A stretch of 64,000 bases of DNA. Source: Ezakiella sp. Its GTDB lineage: Bacteria; Bacillota; Clostridia; Tissierellales; Peptoniphilaceae. The notes under the pieces were generated by a model. The model was not told the origin of the DNA and searched no databases. It saw nothing but the letters and a program-made list of their open reading frames with translations. This document shows, piece after piece, positions 28,823 to 40,026 of the stretch; position 1 is the first letter of the stretch; the number at the start of each line of letters is the position of its first letter. Both the position numbers and the translations under genes were made by a program. The stretch covers positions 1 to 64,000 of the forward strand of contig JALFRW010000008.1 of assembly GCA_022778715.1 (NCBI GenBank), read 5' to 3'.

Positions 28823-30655
28823 ATGTGCGGATTTACCGGAATTATAACAAAAGAAAACTATGATGACAGCTCAATAAAAGATATGCTTAAAAAAATAGAA
28901 CATCGTGGACCTGATAATCAATCTTTTTATGCGGGAGAGAATTTGCACTTGGGATTTGCAAGGCTTCAAATTATAGATCTAGATCCAAGAAGCAATCAGC
29001 CGATGATTGATGAAAACACGGGTGCAGTTATAACATTTAATGGAGAAATATACAATTACAAAGAGTTAAAAGCGGAACTTATGAGTAAAGGTGTTGAATT
29101 TAAAACAATGTCAGACACTGAAGTGATTTTGAGGGGGTATTTATATTACGGAAACGAAATCATAAAAAAACTTAGAGGCATGTTCGCGTTTATAATAGTC
29201 AACGGCAACAGAGTATTTATGGCAAGAGACCATTTTGGAATTAAGCCTTTTTATTACACTATTAATGAAGCCGGCAATTTTATTTTTGGTTCAGAGCTTA
29301 AAGCACTCGTGGCAAATAAGGATTTTAAACCGGAATTAAATGAAAAGTGTTTATTTTCATATCTTGAACTTCAACACACATTGGGCGAAGAAACTATGCT
29401 TAAGGGCGTTTATCGTCTGCCAAATGGACATTATATAGAAATTGAAAATATGGCAGAATCTGTTGAACCGAAAGTGCATAAATATTTTGAGTTCGAGATG
29501 GACGAAGATAAAATCACAGATCTGGAAGAAGCAAAAGAGCTAATTAGAAACGCCGTAAAAGAAAGTGTGGAACTCCACAAAGTGGCCGATGTAAAGGTGG
29601 GTACTTTTTTGTCGGGCGGAGTTGACTCCAGCTATATCACGGCGCTAACCATGCCGGAAATGAGCTTTAGCGTTGGATTTAAAGAAGAAGACGGTAAATT
29701 TGATGAAAGCGGACTCGCAAAAGAACTCTGTGAAGTTCTCGGCATAAAGCATGAGAGAGAGTTTATTACAGAAGACGACGTATACCAAAATTTGGATAAA
29801 ATAATTTGGCATCTTGATGAACCTCAAGCAAATTTGTCAAGCATACCGCTATATTTTTTATCGCAAGTGGCGAGAGAAAACGTGACAGTTACGCTTAGCG
29901 GTGAAGGTGCTGATGAATTATTTGGCGGATATGATTTATACAGAGAAGACAGTACTATCGAAAAATATTTAAAACTACCAAAAGGGTTTAGACAATTTGT
30001 TGGCGGAGTTTCTACGATTTTCCCGGATTCAAATTTTAAGCGCAGATTAAAAAAAGGAGCGCACGACATCTCAGACATTTTTGTAGGAGAATCTAATATT
30101 AGTTCCGAATCAGAAGTGAAGAGCATTTTAAAAGACAAATATAAAAACGGTTTTAGAGCCACAGATATCACAAAACAATATTACAGCAAGGATATATCTG
30201 AAATTTCATTTAAACAATTGGTGGATTTAAATTGTTTTATGCAACACGACATTTTGCTTAAAGGCGACAGAATGAGCATGGCAAATTCACTGGAAGTGAG
30301 AGTACCGTTTTTGGATCTGGAAGTTTGGAAGGTAGCAAGAAGGCTTTCACCGGAATTAAAAGTAAATGGAAGCATAACAAAGTTTGCTCTTAGAGAAGCA
30401 GCCAAAGATGTGCTTCCGCCAGATTGGTACAACAGACCAAAGAAAGGTTTCCCGGTACCATTTAGAGACTTTTTAAAGAGCGACAAATTTTATAATAAAT
30501 TCTATGAAGTTCTCTCAAGCGATATGGCAGAAGAATTTTTTGACAGAAAAGGATTGATAGGCATGTTAGATGATCATAAGAATGGGGTAAAGAGATATCA
30601 TAGAAGACTGTATTCATATTATGTATTTTTAAAATGGTATGAATCTATATTTTAG
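28823..30655 (+). CDS. asnB: Asparagine synthase (glutamine-hydrolysing)
   Basis: MCGFTGIITKENYD...; FLSGGVDSSYI; RVPFLDLEV. Confidence 0.96.
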   Translation: MCGFTGIITKENYDDSSIKDMLKKIEHRGPDNQSFYAGENLHLGFARLQIIDLDPRSNQPMIDENTGAVITFNGEIYNYKELKAELMSKGVEFKTMSDTEVILRGYLYYGNEIIKKLRGMFAFIIVNGNRVFMARDHFGIKPFYYTINEAGNFIFGSELKALVANKDFKPELNEKCLFSYLELQHTLGEETMLKGVYRLPNGHYIEIENMAESVEPKVHKYFEFEMDEDKITDLEEAKELIRNAVKESVELHKVADVKVGTFLSGGVDSSYITALTMPEMSFSVGFKEEDGKFDESGLAKELCEVLGIKHEREFITEDDVYQNLDKIIWHLDEPQANLSSIPLYFLSQVARENVTVTLSGEGADELFGGYDLYREDSTIEKYLKLPKGFRQFVGGVSTIFPDSNFKRRLKKGAHDISDIFVGESNISSESEVKSILKDKYKNGFRATDITKQYYSKDISEISFKQLVDLNCFMQHDILLKGDRMSMANSLEVRVPFLDLEVWKVARRLSPELKVNGSITKFALREAAKDVLPPDWYNRPKKGFPVPFRDFLKSDKFYNKFYEVLSSDMAEEFFDRKGLIGMLDDHKNGVKRYHRRLYSYYVFLKWYESIF

Positions 30656-30663
30656 GAGGAATT

Positions 30664-32445
30664 ATGCTTAGAAAAGATGTTGACAAAAAATTAACTTGGG
30701 ATTTAACCGATTTGGTTAAAGACGATGAAGATTTCAAATCAAAAATTACCAAGAAAAAAGAATTGGCAAGTGAAATAGCAGAGTACAAAGGGAAAATTAA
30801 AGGCTTAAAAGAACTTGATGAAGTGCTGGCAAAATTTGAAGAATATTTAGAGCTAGATAGACTCGTTGGGGGATTTGTGGAAATGTATTTCTCGCAAGAT
30901 GGCACAAACCCGAAAGCATTTGATTATATGGAAGAATATGACATGGCTAACAAAATTACAACTGAAGCTCTTGCATTTATGGAATACGAAATCACAGAGC
31001 TACCGGATGAAGTTTTAGATGAAGGAATGCAAAAGATTGATTTTGCATATTCATATTTGAGAACTTTGAAGAAAATTAAGAAACACAAGCCGCCTTTTGC
31101 AGTGATAAATGCACTAAACAAACTAAATCCTGTTTTTGGCTCACCATATAACATTTGGGGAAGTGCAATTGCTAGTGATGTTAGATTTAATGATTTACAT
31201 GTAGACGGTAAAACTTATCCAATGAGTTTTGGACTTTTTGAAGACAAATATTCCGCAAACACGGATACCAATTTGAGACATGCTGCATTTAAAGAATTTG
31301 AAGAAACAATGAGAAAATATCAAACTACACTTGCCTTAAACTACAATGCAAGACTTAAAGCAGAAAAAGCTTTGAGTGAAATTTATGGCTTTGAAAGCGT
31401 GTTTGACTATTTGCTTGATATGCAAGACATTCCAAGAGACGTTTACGAAAAACATATCGACATATTAAAAGAAAATTTGCCAAAACATATGAGAGAATAT
31501 GCAAAGCTTATTAAAGAAAAATACAATTTAAGCGAAATGACATATGCAGACTTGAAAGCTCCTCTTATGCCGGAATTTGAAAAGAATGTGACAATTGAAG
31601 AAGCAAAAGATTATTTGAGAAAGGGACTTGCAATTTTTGGCGAAGAATATGTGAATGAAACAATAAGACATATTGAAAATCGTTGGATAGACTTTGCAGA
31701 AAACGAAGGTAAATCCACCGGCGCATTCTGCGCATCATTCTATAAATTGCATTCGTATGTTTTGATCACATGGATTGGCAAAATGGAAGACGTGTTTGTG
31801 CTTGCTCATGAACTTGGCCACGCCGGCCACGGAAGATATTCATTTATGAACAATTCACTATTAAACAGTGAAAGCTCAATGTATATTAGTGAAATGCCAT
31901 CCACCTGCAACGAAATGTTACTAGCTAATTATCTAATCAATAATACATGTGATGAAGATTATAAACGTTGGGTAATGGTTCAAATGATTGAAAGAACATA
32001 TTATCACAACTTTGTCACTCACGGAATTGAAGCAATCTTTCAAAGAGAAGTTTATAGAGCAATCGACAGAGGAGAAAATATCAACGCTGAAAAATTGAAC
32101 AAAATGTTTAGAGACACTCTAAAAGATTTCTGGGGAGATGATGTCGTTTTGACTGATGGTGCAGAGCTAACTTGGATGAGACAACCTCACTATTTCATGG
32201 GACTTTATCCATTCACGTATCAAGCAGGACTTTCAATTGCAACACAATTGTTCCTTAAATTGCAATCCGGAACACCGGAAGAAAATGAAAAGACAATTAA
32301 AAATTATAAAGAAACCATGATGACAGGTGGAAAACTTTTACCACTTGAATGGGCAAATAAGCTCGGTGCAAATATGGAAAAGGGAGAAGCACTAAAAAAT
32401 ACGATTGATTACATTGGAGAATTGGTAAGAAAAATATCTAAATAA
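30664..32445 (+). CDS. pepF: Oligoendopeptidase F (M3 family)
   Basis: HELGHAGHGRYS zinc motif; 593 aa, PepF-like. Confidence 0.94.
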   Translation: MLRKDVDKKLTWDLTDLVKDDEDFKSKITKKKELASEIAEYKGKIKGLKELDEVLAKFEEYLELDRLVGGFVEMYFSQDGTNPKAFDYMEEYDMANKITTEALAFMEYEITELPDEVLDEGMQKIDFAYSYLRTLKKIKKHKPPFAVINALNKLNPVFGSPYNIWGSAIASDVRFNDLHVDGKTYPMSFGLFEDKYSANTDTNLRHAAFKEFEETMRKYQTTLALNYNARLKAEKALSEIYGFESVFDYLLDMQDIPRDVYEKHIDILKENLPKHMREYAKLIKEKYNLSEMTYADLKAPLMPEFEKNVTIEEAKDYLRKGLAIFGEEYVNETIRHIENRWIDFAENEGKSTGAFCASFYKLHSYVLITWIGKMEDVFVLAHELGHAGHGRYSFMNNSLLNSESSMYISEMPSTCNEMLLANYLINNTCDEDYKRWVMVQMIERTYYHNFVTHGIEAIFQREVYRAIDRGENINAEKLNKMFRDTLKDFWGDDVVLTDGAELTWMRQPHYFMGLYPFTYQAGLSIATQLFLKLQSGTPEENEKTIKNYKETMMTGGKLLPLEWANKLGANMEKGEALKNTIDYIGELVRKISK

Positions 32446-32569
32446 TGTTTTAAATCTGTATAATAGGGTATAAAAATATTGAGTCAATGACTTTTATAAA
32501 TTAAAGTATTTACAGACACACTTTAATATGATACAATAAGATTATGTATTAAAGCAAGGAGGTTTTAAG

Positions 32570-34240
32570 ATGAAAACAGACGTAGAGATTGCACAAGAAG
32601 CGAAGATGCTATATATCGATGAAATAGCAAAACAATTAAACATTGAAAAGGAAGATTTATTCCAATATGGTCACTACATGGCAAAAATTGAACCGGTAGT
32701 TTATGAAAGACTAAAAGATAAAAAAGATGGCAAATTGGTTTTAGTTACAGCTATTAATCCAACTCCGGCAGGAGAGGGGAAAACCACAGTTAACATTGGT
32801 CTTTCAATGGGATTAAACAAGATCGGTAAAAAAGCGATTTCGGCTTTGAGAGAACCATCCCTCGGACCATCATTTGGCGTTAAGGGGGGAGCTGCAGGTG
32901 GAGGATATTCGCAAGTTGTACCAATGACAAATATTAACTTGCATTTCACAGGTGACTTCCATGCAATCACAGCTGCAAACAACTTGATTGCTGCACTTCT
33001 CGACAATCATATTCATCAAGGAAATGAACAACAAATCGACGTAAGAAGAATTGTTTGGAAGAGAGTTTTAGATATGAACGATAGAGCACTTAGAGATATC
33101 GTTGTTGGACTTGGAGGAGTTTCAAATGGTTATCCACGTCAAGATGGATTTGATATAACAGTTGCATCAGAAATTATGGCTATTTTGTGTTTGTCAAATA
33201 GTTTGGAAGACTTCAAAGAAAGAGTTTCAAAAGTTGTTATTGCATACAGAAGAGATAAATCGCCGGTTTTCGTAAAAGATATCAACGCTCAAGGTGCTGT
33301 AACAGTTCTTATGAAGGACGCAATTTTGCCAAACTTGGTACAAACTCTTGAAAACACTCCAGCTATTTTACACGGTGGACCATTTGCAAACATTGCTCAC
33401 GGTTGCAACTCAATTTTGGCAACAAAGTATGCATTAAAACTTGCTGATTACACTGTAACGGAAGCCGGATTCGGTGCTGACCTTGGAGCTGAAAAATTCT
33501 TTGACATTAAATGCAGAATGGGCGGGCTAAAACCGGATGCAGTTGTAATTGTCGCTACAATTCGTGCATTGAAACACCACGGTGGAGCGTCAAAAGAAGA
33601 ATATGGAGTTGAAAATTTGGATCAACTGAGAGCAGGATTTGAAAACTTGAAAAAACACATTGAAAACATTGCAAAATTCGGAGTGCCGTCAGTAGTTGCA
33701 ATCAATCAATTCCCAACAGATACTGAAGCAGAAATTGCTCTCTTAAAAGAGTTGGTAGAAGAAACCGGCAGAAAATGCATTTTGACACAAGTGTTTGCTA
33801 AAGGCGGAGATGGGGCAATCGACCTAGCAAACGAAGTTGTTAGAATTTGTGAAGAAGAAGAATCACACTTTAAACCGCTTTACGATGTAAACGATACAAT
33901 CGAAAATAAAATCAGAACAATTGCTAAAGAAATTTACGGAGCAAAAGACGTAATATTCACAAAAGAAGCAAAGAGTTCTATTAAGAGAATTGTGGATAAC
34001 GGTATGGATAAAGTTCCTGTATGTATGGCAAAAACACAATACTCATTGTCCGACGATCCAAAATTATTGGGTGCACCGAAAGATTTTGAACTCACAGTCA
34101 GAAATGTAAGAATTTCAAACGGTGCCGGTTTTGTAGTTGCTTTAACAGGCGACATTATGACAATGCCAGGACTTCCTAAAGTGCCGGCTGCAAACTCAAT
34201 TGATATTAAAGAAGACGGAGAAATTGTTGGACTGTTCTAA
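32570..34240 (+). CDS. fhs: Formate-tetrahydrofolate ligase
   Basis: [49 protein letters not shown]. Confidence 0.97.
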   Translation: MKTDVEIAQEAKMLYIDEIAKQLNIEKEDLFQYGHYMAKIEPVVYERLKDKKDGKLVLVTAINPTPAGEGKTTVNIGLSMGLNKIGKKAISALREPSLGPSFGVKGGAAGGGYSQVVPMTNINLHFTGDFHAITAANNLIAALLDNHIHQGNEQQIDVRRIVWKRVLDMNDRALRDIVVGLGGVSNGYPRQDGFDITVASEIMAILCLSNSLEDFKERVSKVVIAYRRDKSPVFVKDINAQGAVTVLMKDAILPNLVQTLENTPAILHGGPFANIAHGCNSILATKYALKLADYTVTEAGFGADLGAEKFFDIKCRMGGLKPDAVVIVATIRALKHHGGASKEEYGVENLDQLRAGFENLKKHIENIAKFGVPSVVAINQFPTDTEAEIALLKELVEETGRKCILTQVFAKGGDGAIDLANEVVRICEEEESHFKPLYDVNDTIENKIRTIAKEIYGAKDVIFTKEAKSSIKRIVDNGMDKVPVCMAKTQYSLSDDPKLLGAPKDFELTVRNVRISNGAGFVVALTGDIMTMPGLPKVPAANSIDIKEDGEIVGLF

Positions 34241-34263
34241 AATTATAAAGGAGGAGGAATATC

Positions 34264-34566
34264 ATGGCATACAATTCTAGACTAAAAAGCGAACAAACTG
34301 ACGGTTTGTTTGAAGCTATCTTAAGGTTAGAAACTATGGAAGAATGCTACAGATTCTTCGAAGATATTTGCACAATTAAGGAAATTCAAGCTATTGCTCA
34401 AAGACTTGAAGTTGCAAAGCAACTCAGAGAAAACAAAACATACAACGAAATCGAAGCTGAAACCGGAGCATCAACAGCAACTATTTCAAGAATCAATCGT
34501 TCGTTGAACTATGGTGCTGATGGCTATAATTTAATTTTCAAAAAGTTGGGACTTACAAAGGAATAA
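34264..34566 (+). CDS. YerC/YecD family TrpR-related protein
   Basis: 100 aa; ICTIKEIQAIAQRLEVAKQLRENKTYNEIEAETGASTATISRINRSLNYG. Confidence 0.92.
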   Translation: MAYNSRLKSEQTDGLFEAILRLETMEECYRFFEDICTIKEIQAIAQRLEVAKQLRENKTYNEIEAETGASTATISRINRSLNYGADGYNLIFKKLGLTKE

Positions 34567-34569
34567 TTT

Positions 34570-34938
34570 ATGAGTAATAGCGAATCTCAGGAAATGTATC
34601 TGAAGACAATTTTGCTTCTTCGCCTAGGAAATCAAACAACTAGGAGTGTCGATGTAGCAAATGAACTTGGATATTCAAAAGCCAGTGTTTCGCGAGCAGT
34701 AGGACTTTTAAAAAATGAAGGACTCATTGAAGTAATCGACGGTGGTGAAATTGTTTTCACAGAAACAGGCAAAGAAAAAGCACTCTCAGTGCTTGAAAGA
34801 TATAAAGTCTTGATGAAAATTTTTAGGTCAATGGGCCTTAATTTTGAAGAAGCTGATGAGGAAGCTTGTAAACTAGAACATTTTATAAGCGACAATTTGT
34901 ATGAAAAATTAAAATTATATTCCGAGACTTTGAAATAA
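34570..34938 (+). CDS. DtxR/MntR family metal-dependent regulator
   Basis: EMYLKTILLLRLGNQTTRSVDVANELGYSKASVSRAVGLLKNEGLIEV...CKLEHFIS. Confidence 0.87.
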   Translation: MSNSESQEMYLKTILLLRLGNQTTRSVDVANELGYSKASVSRAVGLLKNEGLIEVIDGGEIVFTETGKEKALSVLERYKVLMKIFRSMGLNFEEADEEACKLEHFISDNLYEKLKLYSETLK

Positions 34939-34953
34939 TTATGTTAGTATTAA

Positions 34954-34990
34954 AAGCAGAATGGATTATTTATTCACTCTGCTTTTTTGT
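34954..34990 (+). terminator. Terminator after the DtxR-like gene
   Basis: AAAAGCAGAatggattatttattcacTCTGCTTTTTTG. Confidence 0.65.
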
Positions 34991-35302
34991 TTGGAAAATT
35001 GAATTATATAATTTATGATAAGTTATAATTTTTTTTAAATGTGTTTACAATTAAGTTATTAAAAATAAATATACAAATTTATATTTATAAGGAATAGGAA
35101 CTTATAATCTATATTAAACAGGAATAATTGTTATTGCAACAATTTATATTCAGATTGTTAGATATAGTTTAATACGTAAAAAGAACAGCATTTAAAAAAT
35201 GAATATTTATATGTTGGACTTCCTGTTTGTAGTTTGCAGGAAGTTGTAATTATATACTACAAAACAAATGATTTTTTAAATCAGGGACCAATTCTCGTTA
35301 AT

Positions 35303-35343
35303 ATTATTTCTTAAACGTACATAAAGTATGTTTAAGAAATAAT
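35303..35343. repeat. Long inverted repeat in a non-coding stretch
   Basis: ATTATTTCTTAAACGTAC-ataaa-GTATGTTTAAGAAATAAT, 18-bp stem with one G.T pair. Confidence 0.8.
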
Positions 35344-35626
35344 AATTTTCATGTCGCGTAATTCATCTAAAGTTGGACCGTTCTTTAAGGACAATGTTTG
35401 GATAGTTTAGTACCTAAAAGGTAAATATATTTTGATAGTTGTGTTTGCTTTAAATAAATCGGGGTTATGATGAATTTATATGTATATTTTTACAATATAA
35501 TGATATTAACAACATTAAGAATAGATGTAAATGCACAGTATATTATTTTACAAATATTACAATTGTATTGAATTTAAAGTCTTTTAAAGGTATAATAAAA
35601 CTAACAGTGTTATTGAAAGGATAGTT

Positions 35627-37762
35627 ATGGACATTAAAAATTTACTTAATACAAATCAATATGAGGCAGTACAAACTACAGAAGGACCGGTTTTAGTTTT
35701 AGCAGGAGCGGGTTCAGGTAAAACGAGAGTTGTTACATACAAAATCGCGCATCTGGTAAATGATTTAGGAGTTAATCCTTATAATATTTTGGCTATCACA
35801 TTTACGAACAAAGCCGCAAACGAGATGAAGGAAAGAGCGGAAGATGTGTTAAATCGAGATATTACCGGACTATGGATTGGTACTTTTCACAGTATTTGCG
35901 TTAGGATTTTAAGAAAGCATTATTCTAGTAATTTTACAATTTATGATACGCAAGATAGCACAAATTTAATAAAAAAGATTTTGAAAGCAAGAAATATCGA
36001 TGACGAACAAATTAAGCCGAAGTCGGTTAAAAACAGAATTTCAGATTTTAAAAATAAAGGACATGGTTTAAAAGAGTTTAAGACTTTTGCAGGAAACGAT
36101 TTTTATCTTAATAGAATTTATGAAGTTTTTTCTGATTATGAAAACGCATTAAAAGAATCAAATGCACTCGATTTTGACGATTTGATTTTAAAGACAGTAA
36201 ATCTTTTTGAAGCGGATAAAGAAGTGCTCGAATATTATTCTAAAAAATTTCAATATGTGTTTGTGGACGAGTACCAAGACGTGAACGATTTACAGTATAA
36301 ATTTGTAAAGCTTATTTCTTCCTACCACAACAATTTGACTGTTGTGGGCGATGAAAATCAAAGTATTTACGCTTTTAGGGGGGCAAATTTAAACAATATT
36401 TTAAACTTTGAAAAGGATTTTCCCGGAGCAAAGGTAATTTATCTAAATAAAAATTATCGTTCCGCCAAAAGCATTTTAGATGTGGCAAACCATTTGATAG
36501 AAAATAATCCGCAAAAATATAAAAGGGAGCTTATGTCCACTAGGATAAATGACCAAAAAGTAGAGCATTTCAATTTAAGAACCGGCGACGAAGAGGCATA
36601 TAAAGTGCTAGAGCTAATCGAAAAGCTTCATGAAGGAGGAAGCAATTATGCTGATATGGCGATTTTATATCGCACAAACAATCAATCGCGGGCGTTTGAA
36701 GATGTATTTGTGAGAAATTCGATTCCATATCAAATTATTGGCGGTATCAGATTTTACGAAAGAAAAGAAGTTAAAGATGTACTTGCTTATTTGAAGCTTT
36801 TAAACAATCCTTACGATTCTGAAAGCTTTTCCAGAATTGTAAACGTGCCAAAAAGAGGCGTTGGCGAGAAAACTCTTGCAAGTTTGAACGAATACAGATT
36901 AATAACCGGCAAGAATTATTTTGAAACTTTAAACGAAGCCGGTATAAAACAGGCAAAGAAGTTTGGAGAGGATTTCACTGAAATTTATAATAATTTGGAT
37001 AAATATGTTTTGAGTGATTTGGTGCAAGATGTGATAGAAAAATCGGGATATTTACCATATCTAAGAGCATCGAACAGCCCGGAAGACGAGTCCAGAATTG
37101 AAAACGTGTCTGAATTTGTAAACTACGTAAAAGAGTACGAAGAAAATCACGAAAATGCTAATTTGTCAGAAATGCTAAACGAAATTTCTCTATTGTCTGA
37201 CATCGACCAATCTAGAGATGATGACAAGGTAACACTGATGACAGTCCACTCGTCAAAGGGTTTGGAATTCAATACTGTGTTTGTAGTAGGACTCGAGGAT
37301 GGACTCTTCCCATCTAAAATGAGTATGGAAAATGAAAAGGATTTGGAAGAAGAACGACGCCTTTTCTATGTGGCGGTCACAAGGGCAAAGGACAAGCTTT
37401 ATCTTACTTCTGCCGATCAACGAATGGTTTATGGACAAATGATTTTTTCTAAAAACAGCAGATTTTTGGACGAAGTTTCGGATTATATTACTAGAGTGAA
37501 TAACTCGGAAAAGTTCGCGAAAAAATCAGGAGAAAGAAGCTTTAATCCAACTAATTATACCGGTTCGTTTAACGCCGGAACATTTAAATTTGGAGTAGAG
37601 AAAAATTCCGGTGAAAACTTTAAAGTGGGTGATGTAATAATTCATAAAATGTGGGGCGAGGGGACTGTGGTTATGCTAAGTGGCGATGATATTACAATTG
37701 CATTTGATGCAAAGGGAATAAAAAAACTGAAGGCTTCACTTGCACCTTTAAAAAGAAAGTGA
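35627..37762 (+). CDS. pcrA: ATP-dependent DNA helicase PcrA/UvrD
   Basis: LNTNQYEAVQTTEGPVLVLAGAGSGKTRVVTYKIAHL; VFVDEYQDVND; LMTVHSSKGLEF. Confidence 0.96.
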   Translation: MDIKNLLNTNQYEAVQTTEGPVLVLAGAGSGKTRVVTYKIAHLVNDLGVNPYNILAITFTNKAANEMKERAEDVLNRDITGLWIGTFHSICVRILRKHYSSNFTIYDTQDSTNLIKKILKARNIDDEQIKPKSVKNRISDFKNKGHGLKEFKTFAGNDFYLNRIYEVFSDYENALKESNALDFDDLILKTVNLFEADKEVLEYYSKKFQYVFVDEYQDVNDLQYKFVKLISSYHNNLTVVGDENQSIYAFRGANLNNILNFEKDFPGAKVIYLNKNYRSAKSILDVANHLIENNPQKYKRELMSTRINDQKVEHFNLRTGDEEAYKVLELIEKLHEGGSNYADMAILYRTNNQSRAFEDVFVRNSIPYQIIGGIRFYERKEVKDVLAYLKLLNNPYDSESFSRIVNVPKRGVGEKTLASLNEYRLITGKNYFETLNEAGIKQAKKFGEDFTEIYNNLDKYVLSDLVQDVIEKSGYLPYLRASNSPEDESRIENVSEFVNYVKEYEENHENANLSEMLNEISLLSDIDQSRDDDKVTLMTVHSSKGLEFNTVFVVGLEDGLFPSKMSMENEKDLEEERRLFYVAVTRAKDKLYLTSADQRMVYGQMIFSKNSRFLDEVSDYITRVNNSEKFAKKSGERSFNPTNYTGSFNAGTFKFGVEKNSGENFKVGDVIIHKMWGEGTVVMLSGDDITIAFDAKGIKKLKASLAPLKRK

Positions 37763-37769
37763 GAAGAAA

Positions 37770-39755
37770 ATGTTTGAGAGAATGAGAGAACTCGTTGATA
37801 AGCTCAATCTTTATAATTATCATTATTACACTTTAGACGCTCCACTTGTAGTGGACGCAGTGTATGATAAATTATATTCGGAGCTTGTGGCACTGGAAGA
37901 TGAGTACAAATTCAATTTTATAGATTCACCGACCACTCGTGTAGGTGGAGAGCTTTTAACCTCTTTTGAAAAATACACTCACGAAAGACCACTTTGGAGT
38001 TTGCAAAAATCGCAATCATATGAAGAGCTTCTGGCTTGGATAAATCGTGTGGAAAAGCTTAGAGATGAATACAACGAAAAAAAAACTGAAAAGCTTCCAC
38101 CGTTGGAATATGTAGTAGAATACAAATTTGATGGACTCACTTGTAATCTCACATACGAATCCGGAGTGTTAAAAGTAGCGGCAACTCGTGGCAATGGAAT
38201 TGTGGGCGAAAATATAACTGCTCAAGCACGCACCATAAAAAATGTACCATACATGATAAATTATCGGGGACATATCGAAGTTCAGTGTGAGGCATATATG
38301 CCGCTGTCTGAACTCGAGAGATATAACAAGACAGCAGAGACGCCACTTAAAAATGCGAGAAATGCAGCCGCAGGTGCTCTTAGGAATTTGGACACCACAG
38401 AAACTGCAAAACGCAATTTGAGAGTGTTTGCATATAACATTGGTTATATGGATGACTATAATTTTAAAACGCATGTAGACACGCTTGATTTTTTAAGAGA
38501 TGAAGGTTTTCCTGTAAATTCGTATTCAAAGCTCGTTCATTCTTACGAAGAAATTATTAATGAGCTTGAATTTATTAAAAATTACAGATTTAATTTGAAT
38601 TATCTGACGGACGGTGCAGTTATAAAGATAAATGATATTAAAACACGTGAAGTGATGGGATTTACAAACAAATTTCCACGCTGGGCAATTGCGTACAAAT
38701 ACGAAGCCGAAGAAGTAGAGACTAAAGTTCTGGAAGTGGTTTGGCAAGTTGGTAGAACAGGTAAAATAACTCCTGTTGCAAAATTAGATCCAATTGAGAT
38801 TTCAGGAGCGATGGTAAGCTCGGCAACACTAAATAATATCGCTGATATAAATCGCAAACATGTGCGTGTGGGGTCAAATGTGATTGTGCGAAGATCAAAC
38901 GAAGTGATTCCGGAAATTATGGGAACAATCGGCGATGAAAAAGACACTGAAGAGATTGAGATTCCAAAAATCTGTCCATCATGTAGCGAACCGCTTGTGA
39001 TGGAAGGTGCTTATCTAGTGTGCAAGAATTACGCATTTTGCAAGCCACAGATTGTGAATAGAATTGTCCACTTTGCTTCGAAGAATGCAATGAATATCGA
39101 AGGTTTAAACGAAAAAACGGTGGAATCTATGGTGGAAGTTTTGGGAGTGAGTGAAGTTAGCGATATTTATGAACTCACAAAAGAGGATTTACTAAAGCTA
39201 CCTCTGTTTGCAGATAAAAAAGCTGACAATCTATTAGAGGCCATCAATAATTCAAAAAAGCGAGATTTGCATGCATTCATATTTGCACTCGGTATAAATG
39301 AAGTTGGCGTAAAGACAGCACGAGATATTGCACTTAAATTTAAATCGCTAGATAATTTCAGAAACGCAAAGCGTGAGGAATTGGAAACGATTGACGGAGT
39401 AGGAAGCGTTATTGCGGACAATCTGATGAAGTTTTTATATTGTAAAAGCAGTGTGAATTATATAGACAAACTTTTAGAAATTGGAATAGATCCACTTGAG
39501 ATGGAGACAAGTAAAATTAAAGACAATTTCTGGAGTGGAAAGACGGTTGTCATTACGGGCACGTTTGCATTTATGACACGCAACGAAATAAAATCAATTT
39601 TGGCAGATCGTGGGGCAAATGTTACAGGCTCAGTTTCAAAGAAAACAGATTTGGTGCTTGTGGGTGAAAATCCGGGTTCGAAACTTGACAAGGCAAATGA
39701 GTTAGGAATTCAAATTATTAATGAAGAGGAATTAAAGGAGAAAATTAATGAATAG
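37770..39755 (+). CDS. ligA: NAD-dependent DNA ligase
   Basis: VEYKFDGLTCNLTYESGVL (KxDG); Zn Cys cluster; C-terminal BRCT. Confidence 0.96.
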   Translation: MFERMRELVDKLNLYNYHYYTLDAPLVVDAVYDKLYSELVALEDEYKFNFIDSPTTRVGGELLTSFEKYTHERPLWSLQKSQSYEELLAWINRVEKLRDEYNEKKTEKLPPLEYVVEYKFDGLTCNLTYESGVLKVAATRGNGIVGENITAQARTIKNVPYMINYRGHIEVQCEAYMPLSELERYNKTAETPLKNARNAAAGALRNLDTTETAKRNLRVFAYNIGYMDDYNFKTHVDTLDFLRDEGFPVNSYSKLVHSYEEIINELEFIKNYRFNLNYLTDGAVIKINDIKTREVMGFTNKFPRWAIAYKYEAEEVETKVLEVVWQVGRTGKITPVAKLDPIEISGAMVSSATLNNIADINRKHVRVGSNVIVRRSNEVIPEIMGTIGDEKDTEEIEIPKICPSCSEPLVMEGAYLVCKNYAFCKPQIVNRIVHFASKNAMNIEGLNEKTVESMVEVLGVSEVSDIYELTKEDLLKLPLFADKKADNLLEAINNSKKRDLHAFIFALGINEVGVKTARDIALKFKSLDNFRNAKREELETIDGVGSVIADNLMKFLYCKSSVNYIDKLLEIGIDPLEMETSKIKDNFWSGKTVVITGTFAFMTRNEIKSILADRGANVTGSVSKKTDLVLVGENPGSKLDKANELGIQIINEEELKEKINE

Positions 39756-40026
39756 AGAAGTTTATAAGAATTTGCTTGATTTGGCAAAGTTTAGAGACGA
39801 AGGTGAAGAATTTTATGAAAAATTAATCGATTGCTTGGGAGTTCTCGAAACTATAGACGATTTCCACGAACAAGGGGAAGAAATGTTTAATATTAATGAG
39901 CCGGAAGTGACTCCGGCACTCGATGAAACCAAAAAGTCACTATCAAACGAAGATGCAACCAAAAATGCAAAGAGTGCCAAGTATGGATTTTTTGAAACAA
40001 TCAGATTTGTGGGTGAAGATAAATGA
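39748..40026 (+). CDS. gatC: Divergent GatC-like subunit
   Basis: 92 aa directly upstream of and overlapping gatA; weak similarity, position-supported. Confidence 0.6.
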   Translation: MNREVYKNLLDLAKFRDEGEEFYEKLIDCLGVLETIDDFHEQGEEMFNINEPEVTPALDETKKSLSNEDATKNAKSAKYGFFETIRFVGEDK

